Source: Moniliella sp. 'wahieum' (lineage: Eukaryota; Basidiomycota; Moniliellomycetes; Moniliellales; Moniliellaceae). From it: a stretch of DNA of 64,000 bases. Positions 23,018 to 33,205 of this stretch are shown piece by piece (positions within the stretch are counted from its first letter, which is position 1; each line of letters begins with the position of its first letter). The notes beneath the pieces are model-generated. The model made no database searches, had not been told where the DNA came from, and saw only the letters and a program-made list of their open reading frames with translations. Both the position numbers and the translations under genes were made by a program. The stretch is from assembly GCA_003971905.1 (NCBI GenBank), contig RSEE01000063.1:186001-250000 (forward strand). Reading direction: 5' to 3'.

Positions 23018-23962
23018 ATGGCCCCACGCTCCGCCAAGTCGTCCACCCCTACGGACGCCATTGCCTACCGCTCCGGGGCGATCACCGCATCCATCAACAA
23101 GGAAGAGGACCAGGTACGTTGTACCCTACCCTACTCTACCTACCCTACCCTTGCTTCCAGTTAGCTACCACGCAGCTCATGTCGCGTCCTGCGTCTCAGG
23201 CTGCTGCATGTGCATGTGCATGTGCATGTGCATGCTTGACCGGTGCGTCCCGCCTAACTCCCTTTTTCAGGATGGCATTCGCGCTCTGGCCCAATGGGCC
23301 ACGCACGCCGATCGGCCCCCCAAGGAAGCCAAGGTGACCAAGATTGATGCGCACGGGTTCAGTGTCGAGTACAAGTTGGTGACGCAGTTTCTGCGGGGTA
23401 CCAAGGCGAAAACGGTTCGGATCGAGTACGATGCGTTGCCTCTCCATGGGGCAGAGGGCAAGACCAAACGTAAGGTGAGCATGAAGGATGCTGCGGAGGC
23501 CAAGCAGGCTGTGGCTACGTTATCCCATGCGCTGCGTCAAGTGGGCTTTCCTGAGGGATCCTTGTCTCGTGCAGAGATGGCAGAGTACGAGACGCGCACG
23601 CCAGTACTGTTTGCTCCCAGTATGGATTCGTTCTTGCCTGTCGTGGTGCTTTTCAGTGCGTTTGTGCTCTACTCGCCGTTCTGGAGAGAAACGTTGTTGT
23701 CAGTGGAATTTCGCGCGTACCTGTGGGACTGGGTGGGCGGGGAGAGAAAGGTGTAGACATGGCCAAGTACGCGTTCCGCATGGTAGGCCAAGTCCATGCG
23801 GTCGAGGCATGCATCATGTCCACCATCGCTATCCGCCGTGGCTCACCGCCTCTCATGACGCTCACCTGGGTCGTCGCAACGTTTTTCATTGGCTTCACTT
23901 GCTTCCCTAAATTCTTCAAGTTGAATCCGTTACCGCTCCGGTACAAGACCAAGGCCCAGTGA
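23018..23962 (+). CDS. DUF2470 domain integral membrane protein
   Basis: Start at 23,018 (MAPRSAKSSTPTDAIAYRSG). An intron at 23,114-23,270 (GTACGT...TTTCAG) contains a TGCATG microsatellite. The middle region (KVTKIDAHGFSVEYKL, TVRIEYDALPLHG) matches the pattern of DUF2470, a domain also found at the end of haem-binding HugZ-type proteins. Hydrophobic segments follow: SFLPVVVLFSAFVLYSPF, and after an apparent stop at 23,754, LMTLTWVVATFFIGFTCFPKF. Replacing one missing G near 23,738 joins the parts, so I treat them as one protein of about 260 residues ending at 23,962. Its second half (QVHAVEACIMS) fits the helical tail of fungal DUF2470 proteins. Function unknown; probably an ER or organelle membrane protein. 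Confidence 0.65.
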
Positions 23963-24278
23963 ACTCAGGCCTGTGGTGCTCATTCGCTTTTCCCCGTTGT
24001 ACCCCCCTGCTCCGACAAGGGATTAGGTTCCTATGCATGCTTAGTCCTCCCACGACACTGGGAGTGTATCCAGAGAGAGAGACGAACAGAGACAAAATCG
24101 TTGGCTCAAAAAAACGACCATAGCGACCGAGGGGGAATAAACGGGTGCAAAAAACTATGCTGATGCGGGGCGGGGAGAACACGGGAAAAAGGAGAGGAGA
24201 GGGTCCGGGGAGGAGCGGAGGGGTGGAGACACACAAAGAAGACGAGGACACAAAGGAGGAGAGTGGCGGGAGGACGGA

Positions 24279-25350
24279 TTAGTACCGCCGTGTAGGTGCA
24301 CTCACTGGCGATGCTCCCCCCGCCAGGCCGATCTGGGAGGACCGCATGGGCAAGTTGGCGGCACTGTCACCAGGGGAACGGAGCTGGTACTGGCTCTGCA
24401 CACGCGAATTGGGCGCGTGCTGGGCCACGGTTTCCTTGGCTGCCTCGTACATTTCCTGGATATCGTCCCGCAGTTGGGTCTGCAGTTGGTAGTAAGTCTT
24501 GATCTCGCGGTTGCGGGTCCGACGCGAGTTGGTGTGGAAATAGAGCAAGGCGAGACAGAGCACGATCCCACCCGCCACGAGACCAAGCGCGACCAGCACG
24601 TACACCCAAGCTCCCGTCTTGGAAGGGATGGGGCGGTTCCTTGCACACTCCCGTCGCATCGTTGTTGTACAACTGCGATCCGGACGCGCCTGAATTATCG
24701 ACACAGTGGAAGGAGCGGCACTCCTTGTCCGCCGCACACTTTTGCCCCAGATTCTTCTTCAACATACATACGGACGTCGGGGCATCACAGTAAAACCGCG
24801 GGTGGCAGTTGTCCCGGGAGATGATGTCGCCGTAGGTGAGGGTAGGTGTCTCGTAGACGGTGTAGACCGTGTTCTCATTCGTGCACTTGTCGCCACCGGT
24901 ATGGTTCTGGTACTGGCAAGTGAACTCGAGGCAGATGGACTTGACGCCATGAGCGACGAGCGAATCAGGCGGGGGCTGGCACTCGTCGTCCCGGTTCAGC
25001 TGGCAAGCGCCGCCGAGAGGAACGAGGGGCTTGCACGAGTCGAGTTCGTCGGGGCAAAACATGTTGGAAGGGCAGAGGGGAGGCCAGTCGGATTTGCGCG
25101 CATACCCAAACGGGTACTCGTCTTTCCTGCAACCGTTCGGATGGCATGTGTTGTCAGTTCCACAGTAGTGGAGGTTGTCGCATGCGGACACAAAGGCGTT
25201 CTGGTCTGGCGACAGGCGGTTGTTGGACACTGAGCAGGACGACGGGGGCGGGCCGGGAGTGGAGGCGGCGGCCGCCGCGCCGGCGTGGACCTGCAGCGCG
25301 AAGACCAAGGCCGCACCTAGTGCAGAGACAACGGAGGGAGGCATGCGCAT
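24279..25350 (-). CDS. Cysteine-rich type I membrane protein, unknown function
   Basis: The start at 25,350 gives MRMPPSVVSALGAALVFAL, a clear signal peptide. The roughly 200-residue lumenal or extracellular part is rich in paired cysteines (CDNLHYC, CPSNMFC, CADKECRSFHC) and has a sequon (NHT). After one frame break near 24,640 a transmembrane helix follows (WVYVLVALGLVAGGIVLCLAL), then a basic stop-transfer stretch. The cytosolic tail of about 100 residues ends at 24,279. No domain is recognised. The cysteine spacing recalls EGF- or wall-sensor-like ectodomains, but this is not an assignment. It could be a surface sensor or cargo receptor. Confidence 0.7.
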
Positions 25351-25849
25351 CGTCACGCGGGGTGGATCGGGGGGGGGGGCGGGACGGGGGCACGCGGGGG
25401 GGACAGAGAGGAGGGGATGGTGGGCGTGCGCTTGCCGGGATGCGAGGCTGCGATGATCGACGGGCCGAGGCTGGCGAGGAGCGCCAAAAACAGAGTGGCA
25501 AGCACTGGGCCTCTGCTGTGCTTGCCGTCCGATCGGCATAGGGTTGGGGCAGCGTCCACGGGGGCAGTGCGCGGTGGCCCAGGCGCGCCTGCAGGCACCG
25601 CAGGGCACCCCACCGCCCGTCCCATCCGATGCAAGGGGCGTTGGGGGGCGTGGCAGGCGTGGCTTACCAGGCACGTGGCCAGTGTGTCGGGGTCCGGACG
25701 CTCGGTGCCGTCGCAGGCGTCGCCCTGCCAAGATGGGGCATTTATGAACATTGCACATCCCCAGTTCCAGTTCGCTCGCCCTGCACGAAGCCAAACCAAA
25801 AACTACACGAGTCGCCCGCCCGGATGGTATAACAATGCTTTTGTCCAGC

Positions 25850-27554
25850 TCACTCGTACCCCGCGTCCTCCTGCATCTCGTAATCCTCCTCCTGCTCCAC
25901 CCCATCCTCCAAATCCTCGCCATCGTCTGCCACGGCGCCCGCATCTCCCTCTGGAACGGTGCTCGTTGGCATCGTCCGCTCCCGCACCGTCGCCTTGGCC
26001 TTGGAGATCCGCGCCACGCGCGCCTTCCACCCCGCCTCGAGCCAGGAGCAAAGTGGGGGCACTCTTCTGCAGATGTGCTACCACCCTTGGAGCAAAACTC
26101 GCCAGCAGAGGAGCAGGGAATTTGGCTAATGGCCAACCCGGTCGAGTTGGGTTGGGCCAGGGAGGCCTTCACCTCCGTCCTAGCTCATCCACCACATCCT
26201 CCTCCAACCCAAGGCCAAGGGTATAAGCCAGTGCATACCCAGTCCCCTCCTGCACGGCCGTCGAAGATGCCGACCCTTTCCAGTGGCGCAACGTACGGTA
26301 AACATACAAGTCCGACCCGGGAGGGGCTTCGCCTTCGACCTCCTCCTCCGATTCATCCGAAACCGAGCGCGCTCTTCGCTTTGAGCCGGCCGTTTTCGAC
26401 TTGGAAGAGGACCGAGACCGGGACCGGGCGCGGGAACGGGACTGAGAACGCGCGGTTGCTGTCCGGATCGGATTCGGACAAGGAGCTGGATCGGACCCCG
26501 ACTCGTCCGAATCTTTCGGTTTGGAGCGCGAGCGGGAAGACCGATGCCGTTTGGAGCGTGACGTACTCCTACTGCGGCTCCTACTCTTGTGGGACTTGGT
26601 AGGGAGCGTTTGCGCTTCCTTCCCTTGGTCTCGGAGCTGGAACTGGACGCGGAGGCAGTTTCGGATTCAGAGTCCGAATCCGACTCGGATTCGGATTCGG
26701 ACCCAGACCCAGACCCAGAGTCTGATCCAGATTCATACTCGCTCTCGTTCTTCGATCCGGAACGTGTAGGTCGACCAAACATAGAAGGGAAGCGCTCCAC
26801 CTTGCCATCATACACAAGTGTGTTGAGGATTTGGGTAATATGTTCGACCCCAATTTGGGTATTGACCACACGAGACTGCTTGATGTGTTGGTGAATTTCT
26901 TCTGCTGTCGGGAGCTTTTTCTCCATCCACCCGGTGGGGAACAGCTGGCCATCGGACGAAGGAGGAGGGAAGGTGCGCGAAGCAATGAACCCTTCGCATA
27001 ACTTGGACAACGTAGTGATGAACTCAACATCCAGTTCCGTGTCTGAATACCACGGCCCCCCCGACAACTCAGCAGAAGGCTGGAGAGACGCCAGCATGTA
27101 AATCTTTCTTGTGGGGAACTTGACCGACTTGACAATCTTGACGTATCGCTGGTTCTCCAAGTTTTTCAGCACCTTGGTTACGATGGTGGTATGCAGACCG
27201 GTGCGGTCCTTAACGTGGCGGGACCAGATCCCTTCGTTTCCAGCCTCGCGAATGACCGAGAAAACCATCCTCTCGTCGGCCGAGAGAGATCCTACGAGCA
27301 ACGCCTCGTTCTTGTCGACCACCGTCCAACGTACACCGGTTTGCAGCCGTTCGGCCGTGAGAAGGTGTTTGCGGGATAGCTTGTTGATCAGTTGCACCCG
27401 CTCCTCGCCCTTGAGCGAGCCAAACACGCTGGCCAGCTCGGTGGAGGTGACGGCACCGCCGGGGCGGGCAGCAATGGTATCGTACACCTCCCGCTCCTTG
27501 TCACTAAGACCATCGTCGGGGACAGCGGCGGGGCCGAGCGGGGGGGCGGGACAT
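25850..27554 (-). CDS. RPC34: RNA polymerase III subunit RPC6 (C34) with RS-rich insertion
   Basis: Pol III-specific subunit that contacts TFIIIB and opens the promoter. Starting at 27,554, the winged-helix part includes EREVYDTIAARPGGAV, GLHTTIVTKVLKNLENQRYV, KFPTRKIYMLA and GGPWYSDTELDVEFI. After VYDGKVERFPSMFG comes a long insert: acidic Glu/Ser/Asp repeats, then RS dipeptides (KSRSRSRSTSRSKRHRSS). The family resumes at SDLYVYRTLRHW. The terminal Cys motif is IPCSSAGEFCSKGG...EECPHF, the usual iron-sulfur or zinc ligand site, followed by a 60-residue acidic tail ending at 25,850. Frame breaks lie near 27,540 (extra C in a C run), 26,595, 26,187 and 26,050. The insert is not a feature of yeast or human RPC6. 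Confidence 0.88.
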
Positions 27555-27714
27555 GGTGGGTGGCGGGTGGCCTCTCTGCCGTGCGAGCCCAGCCAAAAAA
27601 ATAATATGGGAGCCGGCGTTGGGCTGGGGCCGGGCAGGGCGGAAGCGGAACAGAAGGGCGCCCCGGAGGGTGATGAATGCGTGATGTGCGTCGGATGCTG
27701 ACCTGGGCACTGCG

Positions 27715-28032
27715 TTACGCGCTACGCGTTGCGACTTGTTGGACGAGAGAAACCTCGAGGCTGAGCGAGTGTACTTTGGGCTGAACAAGCACGTCCACCG
27801 TATCTACCGTGGTCGCGTAGGGAATGGCGTGGGTGAAAGAAAGCACCATCAGGTGGTTCTGGGGGGACTTGGAGTAGACTTTTGTGGGGTGGCTGTGTTT
27901 GGCAAGATTAATCGCTTGCCGAGAATGGGGCCCATCAGCACGACGGAAGCCCAATTTAGGGGGGACGGCGGGTCGTTTTCTGACGGATCGCAGGTTGCTG
28001 CTCAGCAACTCGGATGTGTTTATTCGGCCCAT
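27715..28032 (-). CDS. Small protein, unknown (about 105 residues)
   Basis: Starts MGRINTSELLSSNLRSVRK at 28,032 and ends at 27,715. Third codon positions are strongly C/G-biased, as in neighbouring real genes (for example the region encoding QNHLMVLSFTHAIPYATTVD), and there is no low complexity. The frame stays open upstream to 28,434, so a longer N-terminus or an upstream exon is possible. Basic residues near the N-terminus would fit a mitochondrial or ribosomal protein, but I recognise no family. It lies between RPC34 (same strand) and the divergent ATG27. An overlapping plus-strand frame (27,736-28,155) has poorer codon use. Confidence 0.45.
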   Translation of the reverse strand: MGRINTSELLSSNLRSVRKRPAVPPKLGFRRADGPHSRQAINLAKHSHPTKVYSKSPQNHLMVLSFTHAIPYATTVDTVDVLVQPKVHSLSLEVSLVQQVATRSA

Positions 28033-28306
28033 CGTGTCTGCCAATGGCGAGGTGCCGCTATGCCAAAGCTGTCGTGTGCAGTGCAGAGAGCCAGACCAAT
28101 AACACTGGGGGTACTGAAGAGGGACCATGACATAATGCGGCGGTTGAAATGTTGATGGCTGGGTTAAGTGGCATCTGAATTTGATTGCATCGGTTATCTC
28201 GAGCTGTGCTCGCCAGCCACCGCCGCATCCACTCGTCCGCCTCGCCTGCCCGCCCATCGCCCGCCCATCGCCCACCCCATCCCTCCAACGAGCGTCCGAG
28301 GCGACT

Positions 28307-29443
28307 ATGCTCGCCCCCACCACCGCCTTTCTCTGGCGCATCGCCGCCGCCTCCGTCGTCAGCGCCAGCATCAGCCTCACCACCGCCAGCCCCTCCAGCG
28401 TGCGCACCCAGACCGCCTCCTCGGCCGACCCCACCCCCTTCTCCTGCAGTGCCTTCAGCTCCCATGGCCGCGTCTACTCGCTCCGTCTGGACGATGCCAC
28501 AGGCGGATGGCCCGTGCACGTTACCCACACCCTTGCCACCCCACCTACTACGACCGAGTACCGTCTTGCGATGGACCTCTGTGCCCCGCTCGCGTACGAC
28601 GATCGTCGGCCCGCAGCCGACCAGTGCCCCACCAACTCCCTCGCCTGGACCATCGTCAATTTGCGCGAGGGGGATGACGATCGGGTGCTGCAGCTCATCC
28701 CTCTTGCCACCACCGAGGCATCCGAGCCTGAGACGCCACTTCCGCTGCACTGGTCTGCCACACGCTCGAGTCCAATGACGACGCCGAGGTCCCTTCCTCA
28801 GATACAGGGCACACCCTTCGACTCACTATCCAAGGTGCTGCATATGCACATGTGCATCAAACTTATGCTTGACTTGGAGTGCGATCATGACGCGCCGACC
28901 CATGCTGCGCCCCGCTGGACCGCCTATGACCCATTACGTGGCGAGGTACGATTGCATTGGCGGTCTCGTCGGGCTTGTCCCCTTCGTCGTGGGACCGACG
29001 AGGAGGAGGAACATCCCACTCCTGGGCAGGACGAGGAGGACCCCGACGAGAACCAGCCAGCCGAACCTGCTCCACCCTCTCCGCGCCACTGGGGGTTCCT
29101 TTCCATTTTCTTCCTTGTGTGCGTCTCCTTCCCCCCTCTACGATGCGGAGGAATTAACCAGTATCGTGATGCAGGATCGGATTGGGCCTGGTGCTCTACT
29201 TTGCCGCGGGCATGTGGTACAACCTGCGCACCTATGGCAGCGCCGAGATCCCCATCGCGACTTTTGGCGCGAGGCGCCTTACCTGTCCCGGGATCTCCTC
29301 AAACAAGCCGCCGGTGCACTCGGGCGGGCGCAGGTGCGCTGGGACAGAACCTCGGTGTCGATGCTCGCTTTTGGGGCCCCAAGCGGTGGAGCTCAGCCAC
29401 GGCCCGGCCAAGGCCTGCCCAAGATGGATACGAAGCCGTCTGA
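28307..29443 (+). CDS. ATG27: Autophagy-related protein 27 (type I membrane, MRH-like lumenal domain)
   Basis: Transmembrane protein cycling between Golgi, endosome/vacuole and Atg9 vesicles. The start at 28,307 gives MLAPTTAFLWRIAAASVVSA, a signal peptide. The lumenal domain has PFSCSAFSSHGRVYSLRLDD, MDLCAPLAYD, DQCPTNSLAW and, after a break near 28,755, CHTLESNDD and LTIQGAAYAH. It ends LDLECDHDAP and an acidic linker. The membrane helix spans a 56-base intron (29,119-29,174, GTGCGT...GCAG): HWGFLSIFFLV then IGLGLVLYFAAGMWYN. The cytosolic tail reads IPHRDFWREAPYLSRDL and ends QDGYEAV. A C-terminal YxxPhi sorting signal matches the YSAV of yeast Atg27. Other breaks: about 28,867, 29,258 and 29,335. 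Confidence 0.88.
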   Translation: MLAPTTAFLWRIAAASVVSASISLTTASPSSVRTQTASSADPTPFSCSAFSSHGRVYSLRLDDATGGWPVHVTHTLATPPTTTEYRLAMDLCAPLAYDDRRPAADQCPTNSLAWTIVNLREGDDDRVLQLIPLATTEASEPETPLPLHWSATRSSPMTTPRSLPQIQGTPFDSLSKVLHMHMCIKLMLDLECDHDAPTHAAPRWTAYDPLRGEVRLHWRSRRACPLRRGTDEEEEHPTPGQDEEDPDENQPAEPAPPSPRHWGFLSIFFLVCVSFPPLRCGGINQYRDAGSDWAWCSTLPRACGTTCAPMAAPRSPSRLLARGALPVPGSPQTSRRCTRAGAGALGQNLGVDARFWGPKRWSSATARPRPAQDGYEAV

Positions 29444-29824
29444 GTCTTGCACCCAGCGATTCCCGTCTTATTGCCCAATGCCCTCGCTTCAACTCACAAG
29501 TACTCAGGCGCAATGCTCGTGTGCAGTAGCATGTCCATTTTCTTGTTCATATGACAGGCCTCCTTGGGCTCCATTTTACAGTGCAGTGCTAGTCCCCGCG
29601 TGAAACGCCCGCTGCGAGCAAGTAGTTAGTTGGCTGCGTAAGGAAATTTGATAACGAAATGAAACAAGCCTATCCCGGTTGCCCAGTGGACCCAAGTGTT
29701 CCTGGCTGGAAGCGTGGCAGCGACAGTAGGGAGCGGATAAGCGCTCAAGCCGAGCCCGCCGGTTTCGCCATTCGATCCGACCTCCCTCCCCCACCAACTT
29801 AACGTCCGCAGCGCAACGGGCACC
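29444..29824. other. Intergenic
   Basis: Terminator of ATG27 and promoter of the aldehyde dehydrogenase gene; nothing else visible. Confidence 0.5.
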
Positions 29825-31746
29825 ATGCTCCCCAAGTCCATCCTTCGCATGCCGCTTTCCGCTCATACGCGCGGGATGGCTACCTCGGCCGCTCGGCACA
29901 ACGGCCTCCTTGCCCGGATCCCCTCTACCATCCATCCTTGGGTCCAGGGCGCCCCCCTTCCGGCCAGCGGCCACGACTGGCTCGCGATCCAGAACCCTGC
30001 GACACAGCAAGAGCTTACGCGTCTCGCTCACCCTACGACGGCGCAACTCGACGCGGCGCTCGATTCGGCTCACACGGCGTTCCTCGCGTCGCGTCAAGGT
30101 GGCCTTGGAGGATGGGGCACGCCGCATGTGCGGGCCGGAGCGTTGCGCAAGCTCGCCTCGTTGCTGCGTGTGCACACCCCGCGCTTAGCTAGTATCGAGG
30201 TGAGTCAAACGGGACGGTGTGCGCGCGAGCTGGGTGCCCAGCTGGGTAGGCTGGACGAATGGTGCGAGTACTTTGCCTCGCTACTTTCGGTCGAAGCCCC
30301 CAGTCTCCGTCCGGTGCGGGGCAAACAGATGAACGTTGTCGAACGTCTTCCGCTTGGGGTCGTGCTTCAGGTGACGCCGTACAACCACCCCCTTCTCATT
30401 GCGCTCAAGAAGATCGCACCGGCGTTAGCGTGAGTGCCAGTCATTGCTTACGTGCAAGGGTGAATGAACTGACCATCATCCAGCGGGCAATGCGGTTCTG
30501 GTCAAGGCATCCGAAGTGGCACCCCTCACTGTCTTGGCCTTGGGGGAGCTGGCTAAGGAAGCCGGTGTGCCGGATGGAATGCTCAACATTCTTCCTGGCC
30601 GAGGCGAGGAAATTTGCAGCCACTTGCTCAATGACCCGGGCCAAAGGGTGCGTAAAGTGGACCTAACGGGCGGGACGAAAGCAGGTTATGCGCTTGGTGC
30701 GATGACAGGCAAAAATCTGATCCCCTTTACTGCCGAGCTGGGCGGGAAGGCACCTGTTGTGGTGGCTGAGGATGCAGCACTTGAACCCGCGGTCAATGGA
30801 ACCGCGTTTGCGGCCTACGTGGCATCGGGCCAAACCTGCGTAACGGCATCGAGGGCGATTGTGCACGAAAAGGTGTATGGGTCATTTGTTGAGAAATTGG
30901 TGGAGAAGGCAAAGAAGATCACTGAGCAAATTGGGGACCGTATGTCGTGAACCGCTTGTGAAAAGTGAAGAGGAGGAACTGACTGGGCTACTTACATTTT
31001 AGCTTCTGACCCTGCCACGGGGCTGGGTAGTCTCATCTCCCAGACTCACCGCAACAAGGTACAAGGCTTTGTTGACCGTGCCGTCGAGGCGGGGGCTTGG
31101 AAGGTGATCACGGGAGGAGCGCCCTTGATTGGCCAGGCTACTGAGCGGGCCCGGGCGACGCAGTTTGACTTGACGTTGGGTGCGTTTTATCCCCCCACGG
31201 TCCTTGTACCCCGGGATGGTGTTTCGCCCGAGACGTACACCTCGACGGAAATTTGGAACGAAGAGGTATTTGGACCAGTGCTTCTTGTCGTCCCGGCCAA
31301 AGACGATTCCGATGCCTTGCATTTGGCCAATCAGTCCAAGTACGCTTTGGGAGGCAGTGTGTGGACCGAGAGCGTGCGTACTTTTCCCTAGTCTTGTGCG
31401 CCAATTAACCTGACCTTTCTTTGGATAGCTTTCGCGTTCCCACACGTTGATGGATGGACTGAACGCAGGGGTGGTCTGGTGCAACGTTCACCATCGCAAC
31501 GACCCCTCTTCTCCCTGGGGAGGCATCGTTGCCCAGCCGTCGGCTAGAAGCATGTCGTCCGGGAGTGGGATGGGTAGTGAGAATGGGCCGGAGGCGCTGC
31601 ATGAGTACACTGTCTGCCGCAGTCGTACTGTTTCGCTTGCCTCGGCAGAAGAGCGTTTGGCAACGGACGATTGGTTCGCCGAGCGGCAAACGCCGGGGCA
31701 CGCTACGGCTAATCCGTATATCGCAAGAGGGGGAAAATGGTATTGA
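29825..31746 (+). CDS. NAD(P)-dependent aldehyde dehydrogenase
   Basis: Oxidises an aldehyde to its acid. Start at 29,825 (MLPKSILRMPLSAHTRGMAT), a basic and hydroxylated leader likely to be a mitochondrial presequence. Three short introns: 30,430-30,483, 30,940-31,002 and 31,374-31,428. Motifs: VLQVTPYNHPLLIALKKIAP (cofactor-binding floor), VLVKASEVAPLT, FTAELGGKAPVVV (general-base Glu), ASGQTCVTASR (catalytic Cys), EIWNEEVFGPVL, and HHRNDPSSPWGG near the end. Exon 2 has one extra G at about 30,485. About 510 residues, normal for the superfamily. The WCNVHHRNDPSSPWGG region carries an apparent insertion before GSENGPEALHEYT. Substrate class cannot be told; semialdehyde or aromatic aldehydes are possible. 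The stop is 71 bases from that of a convergent alcohol dehydrogenase. Confidence 0.88.
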
Positions 31747-31817
31747 TAAAAAGTGAACTACGAGCGGGTAAGGTCGTCAGGAAGGATACAGGAAATAAGG
31801 GGGGGGACAAGATAGGT

Positions 31818-33205
31818 TTACTTGTCGACATCGAGCACGATGCGGCCGGCCAGCTTTCCCTCGTGCATGGCCTTGTACACTTCATTGAGTTCCGTGAGGC
31901 CCTTGGTGTGGTAAATCACCTTGACTTTGCCCTGAGCCGCAAGCTTCAACGCATCGATCGCGTCTTGCCGGTTGCCCACGATCGAGCCGACAATCCGTTT
32001 GGCGGTGACGGTGGTGTCAAAGATATCAGCTTGGATAGCTGCGCCGGGGGCATGCCGACGGAAACGAGGGTACCACGGGGCCGGATGTACGACAAGGCTT
32101 GGGTATAGGCTCCCGGTGACCGCCGCGACGACAGCTGCGTGCGCTCCCAACCCCCCCGTGATGGCCTTGACGTCGGCAACAATATCCTTGGATTCCTTAA
32201 AGTCGATCCAGGCATCTGCCCCAAGCTCCTTGCACAGCGCCTTCTTCTCGGCCCCGGTGTCAATTGCAATCACGCGGTACCCAAACGCAGCGGCGTATTG
32301 CACGCCAAGTGTCCAAGTCCGCCTCCGGCACCAGGCATGACGACCCAGTCGCCTGGCTGCAAATGCCTCGAGCAACGCACGGTAGATCGTCACACCGGCA
32401 CAAAGGATGGGCGCCGCATCCTGCAGCGGCAACGCGTCAGGGATGGGTGTCACATAGTTGGCTGGGGCAACAACGTATTGCTGGAAGGTACCATCAACGT
32501 GGTAGCCCGAGTTTTGGATGTGGGTGCACGTCGACTCGTGACCCACGCGGCAATATTCGCAGTTCAAGCAGCACTGGCCACCCACTTAATCCCACCCGGT
32601 CCCCCAGTTGCACATGTGCATCAGCCCCTTCGGCCATCTTGACCACCACTCCAGCTCCTTCGTGGCCACCCACCAAGGGCTCTCCCGTCGTCTCCACTTT
32701 GGTGGGCATAGGCCAGTCGCCTAGCATGGCATGCAAATCACTGGCCTCAACAGTCAGTTTAGGTTCGCACATCGCAGAGGAGGACGTACGTGTGGCAGAC
32801 ACCAGTGTAGGTGATGCGGACCAAGACTTCGCCGACCTTGAGCTGGACTTTGGACGGGTCATAAGTCACTATCCGGCAGGGGCCGCCCTTCTTGTCAAAG
32901 ACGGCCTTGACTGCAGAGGTGGGGATGGTAAGGTCTTTTTCCCGGGGATCGTTCAGGTTTGCCTAGTAACGAAGGAGGCTTGGTGAGAAAGGGTAGGGTA
33001 GGCAGCAGGGGCAGGGCGGGAAACGCCATGAGCCAAGGAGGGTGCAGCGCAGTGAGAGCAGAAGCGCTTGGTCGGGTCGAGCCCCAGCACGCTTCTGTTC
33101 GTCATGGCCATAACCACGCTGGGACGGAACGCGGCCCAGGAGGAAGTGGCGAGACGTAGCTGCTGCGGTAGGGCGCGCGCCCGTACGAGCCAAGTGCAAA
33201 GCCAT
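31818..33205 (-). CDS. Zinc-dependent alcohol dehydrogenase (Adh1/Adh3 type)
   Basis: Medium-chain ADH interconverting alcohols and aldehydes with NAD. The start at 33,205 gives [20 protein letters not shown], a likely mitochondrial presequence as in yeast Adh3. The second exon begins at 32,962 ([11 protein letters not shown]) after an intron whose donor I could not fix. A 49-base intron (32,741-32,789, GTACGT...CCAG) splits the zinc-ligand motif [15 protein letters not shown]. Other motifs: [28 protein letters not shown] (structural zinc), [43 protein letters not shown] (nucleotide binding), [12 protein letters not shown]. At least four breaks (about 32,585, 32,345, 32,305, 32,080). Two of them compensate within 60 bases around the glycine-rich loop. 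Confidence 0.9.

Noticed and set aside
23757-23962. Separate small protein gene starting at 23,759
   Set aside because: It starts three bases after the DUF2470 stop and supplies the missing C-terminal helices. One missing G unifies the two.
24367-26172. 601-codon minus ORF joining the RPC34 terminus to the Cys-rich protein
   Set aside because: It merges two unrelated proteins. The second has its own signal peptide at 25,350, and the RPC34 acidic tail ends at 25,850 in another frame. The bridge is composition-driven readthrough.
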